Below the pieces are notes generated by a model. That model did no database searches, had not been told where the DNA came from, and saw only the letters and a program-made list of their open reading frames with translations. A program made the position numbers and the translations under genes. Below are positions 1 to 12,000 of a stretch of 20,000 bases of DNA, piece after piece (the first letter of the stretch is position 1; each line of letters starts with the position of its first letter). Source of the stretch: Prorocentrum cordatum (taxonomy: Eukaryota; Sar; Dinophyceae; Prorocentrales; Prorocentraceae); assembly GCA_963575745.1 (NCBI GenBank), contig CAUYUJ010004597.1:20001-40000 (forward strand), written 5' to 3'.

Positions 1-2
1 AG

Positions 3-3000
3 CACCCCGCCCTTCGCCGTCGCCGCGCCACTCCCGGCGACCCCGCCGGCATCGACGCCGCGCATCTCCCCGGACGGCGAAGCCGGAGTCTTCCGCCGCA
101 CGCGCCTGGCCGTGGCCGGCGAGCTGAGGACACCATCGCCCCCTTCGCGCTCCGGCGTAAGCGGGGCACCCGCCCGGACCGGCACCGGCGCCCGCACGCT
201 CGACCCCGCCTCGCTCTCCGCCGCGACCTCTGCAGGCTGCCGCCCCGCAGCGCGGCAACGCGCGCCGAGACCCGAGGCGCTCGCGCCGCCGGCGCCACCG
301 CCACCGACGCCAGTCACCTCACTCCCGCCAGCTCCCACACCCCCGATGCCTGCCCCGCCCCCCCCTCCACCGCTCTGCTCATCTGGCGCCCCGCCAACCC
401 CTGGTGCCCCCGCGTCGGCGCTCTGCCCCTGACTGCGCCCCATGCGACAGTACACCGCCATGTACGCCTCCTTCGGCTTCACGTGCGCCGGCTCGCCTCG
501 CATCCTGCGCGGCGGCTTGTCGTCGTCAAACAAAACGTAGCCCCCGTCAGGGACGCGGCACAACGTCGTATAGTGACCGGTATGCACTGTTTGCCCATTG
601 TGGTACACAACGCCAACCAGCTGCATCTGGGGAAGCCCATGCAGCCTCAGTTGCTCTTCGACCCACACGGGCTGCCGCGCCTCATGGCCCCTCCTCAATT
701 GAACCACCAAAACGCGCGGCACGCCCGTGAGTCGCGTCTGCTGGTCGTGCCAAACCCGGTCGGCATCCGCGCGGCAACACGCTGGGCAGCTCTTCTCAAC
801 TTGTTCAGGCGCGCAAAAGTCGGAGTACATTTCCGACAACATCATCGGCCCGCCGGGCCGCGCGTGGACCCGCAGCTTCAGAACATCCTCCGCCTCGTAC
901 GAGACGGACAAGTGCCCGCACTGACGGCATTTCTGCCGCTTCTCCATCACAAACCCGAACATCCGATCCACGTGCGTCACGCGCATGTTCGTCGCACGAA
1001 TGCTCTCGGGGTCCCACGACGCAAAGCGTCCGGCCAACTCCTCTCCGCGGCGCGCAGCCGACATCAGCTTACCCCAATACGCAAACACATCATGCTGCTG
1101 CCACTCGTTGTCGAACTCACTGGGCTGCCCGAGGAAAACGTCCTCGCTATCAACATTCGTTCGCCGCCGCACGCTCACGGGTCCGCCCTGCCAGCGTCGC
1201 GACACCAACTGATTGTGCGTGTCCCACATCCCGCAGACGCAGCAACGCCCACTGGCCCTCTCCTCGCAATCGCCCTCCGCGTGCCATCGAAGCCACTCCC
1301 AGACGGCAGGCGTCCGCAGCATCAGCTGCGTCACGCTGACCACGTAGCAAGAATGCCCAGGCCGCGGCATCCCACGGACGGGCACGCTACTCACGCTGTC
1401 CCACGAAGCCGCGCGAATACCATCCACGCGAGGCACGTCCATCTCTCCAGGGCTCGGCGGAGGCTGAGCCGGGCGCTCCGACGCGAACAAACTCTGCGGC
1501 CCGAACGCCGCGGACACCAGCTCTTCCCGACGGCGCTGTCTTCGGGCTGCCTCGCGTTGCTGCGTTCGCAAGTACGCCTCCCGGTTTCGGTCCTGCGCCT
1601 GCTGCCTCGCCAAGGCCGCAGCCTCCCGCCCCTGCTGCAACCGATTCTGGACCTCGGCACCCTCCAGCCGGTGCGACCGATCGCGCGTCGCCTGGAGCGC
1701 GAGCCGGCAGCGTTGCGCCAGGGCCCTCATCTTATGCTCGCGAGAACCGAAGCACGCGTGGGCACGCACATACCCGAACAGCCCAAAGTGGTCTGACACA
1801 TGGAATTCGCAGCCCTCGAAGAACACTTTCCCCTTCCCTACCAAATGCACCTCCGCCCAAAGCTCCGCCCCGAACATGACCCGGTCCCGTCTCTGTCCGA
1901 CAGCCCCCCTCTCGCCGAGACCCGAGTAAAACTTGTTCCCGGGGCAGCCCCAAGAACGACCCTCGTACCAGGTGTCCTTCAAACGCAGCTGCTCCACAGC
2001 GGCCTGCACCTGGGAGTCCGTGCTGTTCATGTCGCCCACAATGAGCAGCCGGTCGCAACCTTCCGCGCAAGTCCTCGTAATCTTCCGAAGTATCGCGTGA
2101 CGCCGCTCCCATGCCGCACCCGCGGGCAAGTGGACCGCGGCCACGTTCACCCACCCCGCGCCGCCCGCGCCCCCGCCTACGGGAACTTCGACCCGGCACA
2201 GCACGCACGGGTCCTCCCCTGACAAAGCCTTGCCTTCCGCGCGCAGACCGCGCCTCACGTACAGGTGCACGTACCCCCTGGACTCGTGCGCATGGGCCAC
2301 GCCAACCAATTGGAATTCCGCCTCCAGCTCCTTGTACGCCTCCTCGCCCTCGCATTCCTGCAGAGCAACGACATCAACCCCGCGCGCCTGCCTCCAACGG
2401 AGCACTTCGCCCAGGACCGCCGCGCGCTGGTCGCGGTCGCTCCAGGAGGGCGGCGCCACGGCCGAGCGATGCCCACCAGCGATATTCCACGTGGCAAACG
2501 ACAACGTCGACGCGCCCTCCAGGCCCTCCTCTTCGCCAGCCTCACCCGCCGCTTCCCCTGGCACAGCCGCCCTCGGCAAGCTCGCGCCCGTCGCGCTGGG
2601 CGCCGAAGCACCCGCGCGAGGCACGACGCCGAACGCGCCCAGAACGTCGCGGCATTCCTGCTCCGAAAGCAACAACTCCATGACATCCCGCGCCCCCCGC
2701 GCGCCGACGCCCGCCCGGAACGACGCGAACGCGCCCCGCAGCACGCGACACACGTCAGGCACGAAGGACTCCGCCGACGCATCCAGCACGCCCGCATTCG
2801 CCAGGCGCCCGACACGGCCCAGCAGAAGCCCGAGCGCGCAGGCGATCCTCTGCGAAGGAACACGAACGCGCGGCGCGTCCCCGAACTCCACCGCCGGCGG
2901 GCGCCGCCCAGCACTGGCACCGAGCGGTCGCAGCAGTGCGTCGATATTCCGGGCGATTCGCCCTGCCACGTCCTCCCTGCGGGCCCGATCGTGCACGCGC

Positions 3001-6000
3001 ACTGCGAGAGACTCGGCTCGCCCGAGCGCCTCCCCCGGCCGACCAGACGTAACACTCACAAACATCCAATCCTGCGCGACACCAGATCCGCTCAGTGGGT
3101 CCACGGCGACGACCATTAGCAACTCCTGCTTGTCACTCACGGAGTTCGCATCCCACACGCTCGTCCAATTGTGCGCAATCCGGGCAAAATGCTCCGGGGT
3201 CTCCTCCGCACCAACGTGCCGGCCTACCTTTGCCGAAGCCACAGTCGTCGGCAGCCCCAACCCCGCGCACAACTGCCTCGCCACCTTCAAGAAGAACTCC
3301 AGCGCCTGGCCCTCCAGCCTGCCCTCTGCCAGCGCGCTCTCCGCTCGCACGTTCACGACCCACTTGTCCATGCGCAGCGCGCAGCCACCACGGACGTCCC
3401 CGAACGCGTCCTTCATCCTCTTCGCCGCCTTATCCAAACTCTTATGCAGGCGCGGGGGCACCAGCGCGCCCATGGCCTCCTTCACGGCGCTCATATGCAG
3501 CGGGCCCATGCTCGGAGCCACGGAATCGAACACTCGCTCATCCCACGCCCCAGACGCCTCCCACCGCTCCACAATCAAGTCGACCACGCCGCGCAGGAAC
3601 CCCTCCCTGTCACCCGAACCCGAAGACTCATGCGTCAGGCGCCCGGCAGCAGCCGTCAGACGTTCGCGCAAATCCTCCCGGGACGCACAAGCAGCGAGGG
3701 CACCGACATCAACAAGCAGATCCCGCGCGGCGCCCTTCTCCTCCCGCGTCGCGAAGCGCACCCGCCTCCGGTCCAGAAGCCTTTCGGCCACGGCACGGAG
3801 GCGCCGCGCCGCGACGTCGTCCTCTCCAGCCTCGGCAGCAACGGCGCTGTCGAGCTCGGACGCGAAAGGCGGCCCCTCCTCACCCCACAGCCATGTGTCC
3901 TCATCCACCACTCTGCCCGCCCCTCTCAACCTCTCCGCCTGAGCCGCGGCAACGGTCTTCAAACGACCCAGCAATGTCTCCGCCGCGCGTTTCTCCTCCT
4001 CAGTCCAGCAGTCCGCCTCGCAGTACCCGTATTTCCGCAACGTGCGGGAAGCGCGAGCCTCCAGTCGCAACTCGAAGCGTCGCCGCTCCCGGAACGCCGT
4101 CGTATGCCTGGCCCTCATGAAGTCCGCATACTCCGGCAGGTCCTCCTCGAACACCAAGTCCCAGGGATGCTTCACACGCGTCGTGGCGACGAAACCGATC
4201 CCTGCAACGGCCGCGGTCTTCGCTGACAGGTGCACGCGGACTTTCGCCAACGTCATCCCCTGCGCCTTCCAGTGCGTCAACGCCCATGCCAGCTGCAACG
4301 GGTAGTTCTCGCGCCACACGCCCTCCTCCATGGTGGAAGACACTCTCTGCCTCCAAATGGGCACCCAGTTCCGCCGCTCCTCGTCTCCCGGGAAAAACGA
4401 CCGCGGCCGACCCTGCCCGTCTGTCCCTAGATCGATATCATCGAACTCGACGAACACGCAAAGGGGCGCCTGCAAATCCGGCCGAGCGCCATTGTGCGGG
4501 TCGGCGCCCTCGGGCCACATGTAGCCGCGCAGCGTACCCATCGCCCCGTTCATGAGCCCCGCCTCAACCCAGAGGTTCTGAGTCAACAGCACGCGGGCCC
4601 CTTCGCAGACGTACAGCTCGTTCTCGAGTCCGCGGAAGTCCTCGGACGCCATCTGGTCTGGCCTAGACTTCTGCTTTTTCTCCTTTTTGTCGTGGTAGGC
4701 ACGCAACGCCGCGATGGGCTTACCACTCGCAGCGGCTACCTGGTACAACCTCTCCATGTTCACTCTATCGGCGCCACATGCACCCGAGGCCCGATCCTTC
4801 CTGCCGTCCATCAGCAGCGGGGCCGTCTCGAAGGCCGCCAGCTCCTCCCTCCCCTCCTTGGTCATTTGCAGCACCGACCTGTTCCGGCGCTTCAACCACG
4901 CATGATCCCGCTGCTCCCAAGTGCACTGCGCCATGCCTTTCGTGACCTCCAAAAAGCGATCAGCATCCTGCCTGTACTCCGCCTGCCGCTCCTTCGACAG
5001 CCCCTCTTTCTCACCGCGCCACCGGTGCACGCGCCGGAGCACGGCCACGTCCTGGAACGTATCGCGCACGAAACTCCCATTATTCACTAACCTGTCCGTG
5101 CTCCAGGCGTCGTCGGGGGTCCGCTCCGCCCCCCTGGGCTTGTTCTTCGCAGACCCCCCATACGCGCCCATCCGGTACAGGGGGTCATCGCCGATTGGCG
5201 GCGCCTGCTGCGGATCCCCGGCGAGCACGGCATCCTTCCCGCCGAGATACACTGGCCTCGCACCCTGCGCCGCACGCTTCGCCGCAACACCAAGAGTATC
5301 CTGCACCTTGAACTCGATCTTGCCCAGCATCTGCCGCCCGATCATGCTCATCTCATCCAACACAAACAACCTCGCCTGACGCAGTCGAGTCTGCGTCTTT
5401 TGAAACCGGTCCCCGTCCTTGCGTACCCAAGGGCCGCAATATCCCACCGGCACACCGAACGCCCTGTGCAGGGTGGTCGCGCCATATTTCAACTGGAACG
5501 AGGCGCACCCGGTGGGAGCGGCGAGCAAGCAGCAATTCCGCTCCTCCTCATCAATCTCTTCAGGCCCTCGTCGGATTTCGCGCACGCCGCGGCGATCTTG
5601 ATCCAGCCTCGTCCTCGGGGCAAACTGCCGCACCCGCTTTCGCCTCGCGGCTACGAAACTGCGCACGGTGCGCGATTTCCCCGTGCCGGCCACGCCCGTG
5701 ACCATCAATCTCAACGGGTCGGCCTCCGAATGGCGGTCGTCCATGACGATGTCGTGGGCGAACTTCTGCCAGGGGTCGAGATCGGCGCGCTCGACGACCT
5801 CGGCCCCGTCGCCTACCTTGGCCTTTCCGTACCACTCATCCCGGAGCTTCTCCAGACGCCCTCTCTCGCTCGTCGACACATTGCACGCCTCGTTCAACCA
5901 ATTGAAGTCCTTGGGGTTCACCCGGACCCTGCCGCGCACCTCATCGCCCGCAACATCCCCGACGCGCACGTCCGCCGCCTGCACAGCAGGGCCTGCCGCG

Positions 6001-9000
6001 CTGACGCGCTCATCGGCTGGGCGGCGCTCCCACTCGGACGCCTCCCCCGCGGCCGCAGCAGACTCAGCGCCCTCCCCCGGCCGCGCCTCGCGTAAGACAG
6101 CATCCCGAGCCTCCTCGTTCGGGTCCTCGTCCCCGCGCAGCACGAGTCTGTCCACCAAGTCCTCCACTTCCTCCCCCGACTCCGCCTTCTCGCTGTCTCT
6201 GTCATCGTCGCCGCGCCCAGAGCCATCATCGGACGCCTGCCCCCCGGCGCCGCCCGCCGCCTCCTCTGCCCCCGCGCCCCGCCCCTGCTGGCCCGCCTCA
6301 TGCCGCCTCACCATTTCGCGTCGCGTCCGGCGCAGCAGCTCCCGGTTGCTAGCGACCCCGTCTTCCAGGATGGCGCCGAGCACTTCCTTGTAGAACGGGT
6401 TCGCGCGCTCGTACTGCTCCACGACCCACGCCGGAACCCACTGGCGGAGCATGGGGTCAGTGAGCATCTCCATCATCATATGCCCCCAATACTGATCGCT
6501 CTGCCCCCCCCAGGCCCTTCCCCCCGACTTGAGCCAGAGATCTTGCACGCCCAGGAACCGCTCGCTTCCAGCATCCTGGCCAGCACCGCCCGCCAAAGGC
6601 TGAACGAACTCCGTGGCCCCAATGCAAGCCGCCGGCACCGGCCGGACGTCCCTCAGCATCTCCTGTTCGATCATGGCCTTGCGGTCCGCGGTCGCCATGT
6701 GCCGCCAGTGCGCGATGACGTTCGCCCGCGCGTACGCCTCGTGGCAGGCGTGCTGCACGTTCGCGCACTCCGCGCTATAGCCAGGGGTCACCTGCAGACA
6801 CACCGCAGGGTTCCCGCGCCTCAGCTTCCCGCGGTACACAGCGTACTTCCAATAGAATTCGAACAACGACACATCGCGCACCTCTTCCACCGAGATGGAC
6901 TCGTCCCCCCTGGCACGCTGCCGACGCACAAACTCCAGGCGCTTGTCGAACTTGTCCACTTTGCTATCCCAGTGCACAGGCTCGTCATCTGCCTTGTCCC
7001 GCAGCGCAGACGCAGGCTTCAGCGCGCGGGCCCCCGTCGTGTTGAGGGTCACGACGGGCAGCATGGACAAAACCATGGGCAGGCGCAACCCCAGCAGCGC
7101 CACCTCGTAACAGTGGTAGTCCCGCTCCCCGAGCATCCGAGCAAAGAACTTCTGAATGGAGCGCCGAAGGAAATCAGTCCCTTCGCCCTCTGGGACGTAA
7201 GCGCAGACCTCGTTGACGGCGTCGTCGAGCACCTCCTTGATCTTCCGCGAGCCCTTGGGCGCCTTCGTCGCGTACTTCGTGACGTACTCCACGACCGCCC
7301 ACAAGTTCAGAACGGGACGCCAGTCAATGTTCCCCATGTTGGCCAACAGCACGTGCTCCTCGTAACTATTGCAGAGCCTGTCGTTCCTCGGAAACACCGC
7401 CTGCCAGTGGCCCTCCCGGCGGCCCTTCTCCATGCGGAACGGCCGGGGCCCGACGCGGCCCCACCTGTCGCGCGGGAAATCATATCGGCAGAACACGCAC
7501 CCCTCCTTTCCGCGAGCACACGCGTGAACCCCGAGCCGCGGCGGCCCCATGCCATGCTTCGTGTGCCGCGCCACCCTGTTCACCAGCGCAGCCACCAGTC
7601 GCCGAACGGGTTGCACGTCCAACTTCCCCGACGCCTCGGACGCAAAGGCCTCGTCCAGAACCTTCCGCAAGTTCAAGCACTCCGGCGCAGAAGCGGGCAC
7701 GCTACGCACCGCCCGGCCCTCCGACGTCTCGCGCACAGCCTCGCCCTCCATCTCCACGTCCAGGTCGAAGGCGCCAACCTCGTCGTCCCACGTGTACCTG
7801 CACGCGCCCGCGTCGTCGTAGCACGGGTTCCACTCCGAGACAACGTGCCCGAAGAACTCATAGAACCGCTTCTCCAAAACGCTCTGCAGCGCGACGTCCT
7901 CATGCTCCGGCTTCAGCACGCCGAAGTCGAGACCAGCACCCCCTAGTCGCTGCCCGCGGGCCCCGTGGGGGACCCCAGCAGGTCTCGACCCCCGAGCAGC
8001 ACCGCGGCCCTCAACGCCATCACCATCCTGAACGTCCTCCACGGGATCACCCCCCGCCTCGTCCTCCGGCGCTGGATCCTCTGGCCCGACGCGCTCGAAA
8101 GCAACGTCGGCCTCCGCCCCCTGGCCGCGGACGCCCTCCTCCCCTTGCACGAGCACCAGCCACCCTCGATCCACCAGGGCGTCGAGGAGCGCAGAAGCCC
8201 TGCCCACGAACTCATCCTCGTCGTCGCCTGCGCCATCTTCACTACATGATCCCGAAGCCGCAGAGCCCTCACCCGCAGGAGCCCGCGGCGCACGCTGGCC
8301 AGGCCGGCCGGCAACGGCGCGCAGGACCTGCTCCAGGGCAGCGAGGGCAGCACCACGACGCCTCCGCTCCTGCAGGGGCCAGGCCAGCGGTCCTGCCTCA
8401 AGCGAGGGCAGGCACGCCGCCACGTCGCTCGCCACGCTCGGCGGAAGCATGTCCCCCTCCCCGTCCACGTCCGCGCGAACCCGCGCAACCGCCGGCCCAG
8501 GCAGCCCCACGCTGAACCCGTGGTAATGCAGATTGCCACCCGCGCCACACTCGGCCCTGGCCATGGCCATGTACTTGAACTGCTCCGAGTGGGGCAGTAC
8601 GGCGGGCATCACCATCCGCATGTTCAGCTCCACCCGCAAGGCCATCATGTAGGCCACCAGGTCCGGGTTGTCCCGCGCGAAACGGAAGCGCTCCTCTCGC
8701 CCGTCACCAACCCAATCCCCCAGAGCACGGTCTCCCGCCGCCCGCGCCCCTGGACCTCCCCCCATGCGCTGAATGTCATACGCGGCGTTGTAAAACGGAT
8801 TCTGCGTCCACCAAATGGACGGGTGACGGCCGAGCCCGACGACATCCGGCACAAGCGCACGCCCGCGCTGAGTCCGCCCCTTCCCCGCCGGCAGGTCCAG
8901 CTCGCGGAGGAACCGCCTGCCGACCGGCTCGGCGCCGTCCGCCTGAGTGCCCTCGACCCAGGGCGGGTGCCAGGACAGGTGCTTCACGGTGCTCTGCAAC

Positions 9001-12000
9001 TTCTTCGACTCATACGACCAGTGCATGGTGGTCGAGGGCACATCGCGGCCCACGTTCGCGAGCTGGCCCACCAGGATCCGCACGCGGTCCTCGCTCTCCA
9101 GGATTTGCCTGAGCCCGCCCTTCGTCATCACACTTGGGCCCTGGACGCCGAGGCCCGCGCGCCTGTACATGGTCCGATACACCCCAAAACCCTTGCCCCG
9201 CGCCTCGTTCAGGAGCAGCACGTTCACCATGGCCCACATCACGCGCTGGCCACGCGGGCCGCCGACGAACTGCCCGGTGCGGTAGCGCATCAGGTGCTGC
9301 ACCCAGTCCTGCACGGACACCCGCCGGGGACGGTCGTCGAAGAGGTCGCCGATGCCCATGGGAAACTCCAACGGGAACGCCCTCGCGAAACGCCCGATGG
9401 CGCGCGCCGGGACCGGGTCCTCGCTCTGTCCGGGCCAGCCGTAAATCAAGCGCTCACCCGTCCGCGCGACTGCCTCGTCCTCGTCAAACTCCGGCAAGTT
9501 CTCCTCGACGCACCCCGTGTCCCTATCGCGCGCAGCTGCCACGAACGTTCCCGCCATGGCCAGCTCGAGCATCACCTCGTCCAAAACCGACTCGCGAGAG
9601 ACGCCGCCCTCCGCACCGGCAAACCGGCCCTGCACACGGGGTCGCATCCAATCGACGAGGAACTCGACGCGCACGCAGTCCACGGCCACGCGGTCCCTCT
9701 GCACGGACTTCACGGCGTTATCCTCCCGCGCCGCAGCCAGCAGGCGGCCGAACAGGTCCTCCGTCGTCTCGTCGTCACCAAACTTCAACCCCTCCAACTG
9801 GCCCTCCGCCTCCGGCTGCAACCCCGTCCACCATCGCTGCACTGCCCCACCATACTCAAACTGCGCCTTGTCGAGCCACGCACTGAACACGTCGTGATCA
9901 ACGGCCATGGCTTCATCTTCCACGCCGACGTCGAACTCCCCGTCAGCCGCCGCATCGGCATCACCCTCGGCCGCGGCCTCCGCGCCGCCCTCGTCGCCTC
10001 CCCGCGCATCGTCGCCCTCGCGGCCAGCAGGCTCGCGCCCGGCGTCGTCGCGGGGCCCGACGAAGTGCACGTCGAAGCCCGCGGCAATGAACTGGCGCGG
10101 CGTGACGACGTCGACGCCACAGGGGACGCAATCCCGAGCAATGGCCTCCGCTTCCGTCACGGGCCCAAGCTCCTCCGGCTCCCTGGCCTCGCCCCCCGAC
10201 GGCAGGACGCCGTCTTCGCTCTCTCTCGGCGCGTAGGACGCGAGGATCTCGTCGTCCGGGAGCACGTCAAACAGGCGCGGGTCGTAGTACTTGTGCATGG
10301 GCTCGTCCGCAGTACCCCCCAGGCGCCAGGGCCCATACGTGCCCGCAAACGCACACAACGCCCGGAGCACGTGCCCACAGTAGCGCCAGCGCACGTGCAG
10401 GCCCTCCACGACCTCCTTCCCGAACCCTACATTCCGCCGCAACATCAAGCTGAAGGGCACTTTCCGGGGGTGCCAGGGCAGCACCACCCGCGGCTCCACG
10501 TTCTCCTGGAGCTCCCTCCCCCTGCCTCCATGATCGTACTCGATGATCACGTCCCCGCTGAGCAGCACCTCCACGACGCGCCCTGGGAAGACCAGGCGCC
10601 CGTGCAGGTCCACGCCGAAGCGCTGCCGCTCCTCGTCCGTGCAGCCCGCGGCCATGCGCTCGGGACGGCGCGGGTCGTCGGGGCGCTCGCCGGGCCCGCG
10701 CGCCGAGTTCACGCGGTCCCCCACGCGGAACCCTTTCATGAGCTCGTGGCGCCGCGAGAACCCTGCCACATCCTGGGGGAACGAGATGATGTTCTTGCGG
10801 AACTTGCGCAGCCCCGTGCGGGACACCGTGGCCAGGTGCACCTGCATGTGGTCCAGGGCAATGAGCAGGCTCTCCGTGAGCGTGGCCTGGTCGAAAAGCT
10901 CGCGCAGGTCATCGGACGGGAAGCGGAAGCACGGGTCCATGTGGTTCTGCGCGGTGCGGAGCCCCACCACCTGATACAGGTCGTCCTCCGTGGCCGCGGC
11001 CGCGGCCTGCTTGTCCAGGTCCTGCCTGCACCGCATACACACGCCCCTGCACTCCAGAGCGAAGCCGTCCGGCGGGTCGCGCGGCGGCACCTCGTCCCAC
11101 TCGGCCACCTCCGTGCTGCACGCGGCCAGCCCGTCCCCGCCGCGCCGCAGCAGCAGCATCTCCTCCGCGAGCTGCTCCGGCGGCTCGAAAGCCGGGTGGA
11201 ACGCCGGGAACCGCTCCTGGCACTCGTGGCACGTGAACTTCACCATCCGCGTCAGGATCGCCTGCGCCGCCTGCACCGCCCGCACGGACGCGTCGCGCAG
11301 CTGCACGTCGTACTTCGCCACGCGCAGCGGCACTGTCTTCAGCGCCAGCAGCATGCACTTCTGGTGCACATCTCCCGCAGCCAGGCGCGCTCGGTGGTCA
11401 AGCAGAACCTCCCTTGCGAACGAGCCCGCACGATTGCGAACGCGCCCCTTCGGTTTGAACTCCCACTCCTGCGTCTCGGGCATGGCCCCGAACACGAACA
11501 CCTCCCGAGCGGCAGGCCCCTCCTTCGCGGGGACCCCCCCTGGAGCCCATCTCGTCCGAATCTCCACCCGCAGAGCATCGCCGTAGCGGCCGCGCTTCTT
11601 CGCTCGGCGCCCTCTCCCCCGACCTCCGCGACCCGCCCCCCTGGCGCCCTGGGCAGCGGCCTGCCGCAGCGCGTCGAGGCCCTCTATTGCAGTGCGCTCG
11701 CCCGCGCCGCCCTCGGCCAGCAGCCCCGCCACTCCCGCGTCCTCCTGGAGCTGGCCCACCCAGACGCGGCCCGGGTCCTCGCCCTCCTCCGCCCTGCGCT
11801 CGCGCGGGCCCTGGCCCCGCCACCACGCGCCCGCCATATCCGCGGGCCCCCGCCACCCTGCAGGCCGCTCCACGGGCAAGACGACCACGTCGTCGCCCGG
11901 GACCACGTTCGCCGCGAAGCCCACCGCAACGCGAGACTCGCGCTGCCACAGAGCCTGGAAGTCGTCCGCATCTCCCCCACCCGGCTCATCGCAGCACCGC

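Noticed and set aside
483-7946. Series of + strand open frames of 150-550 codons
   Set aside because: Those in the antisense register mirror the USP, EEP, helicase and Rep codons; those in other registers are composition effects. None shows motifs.
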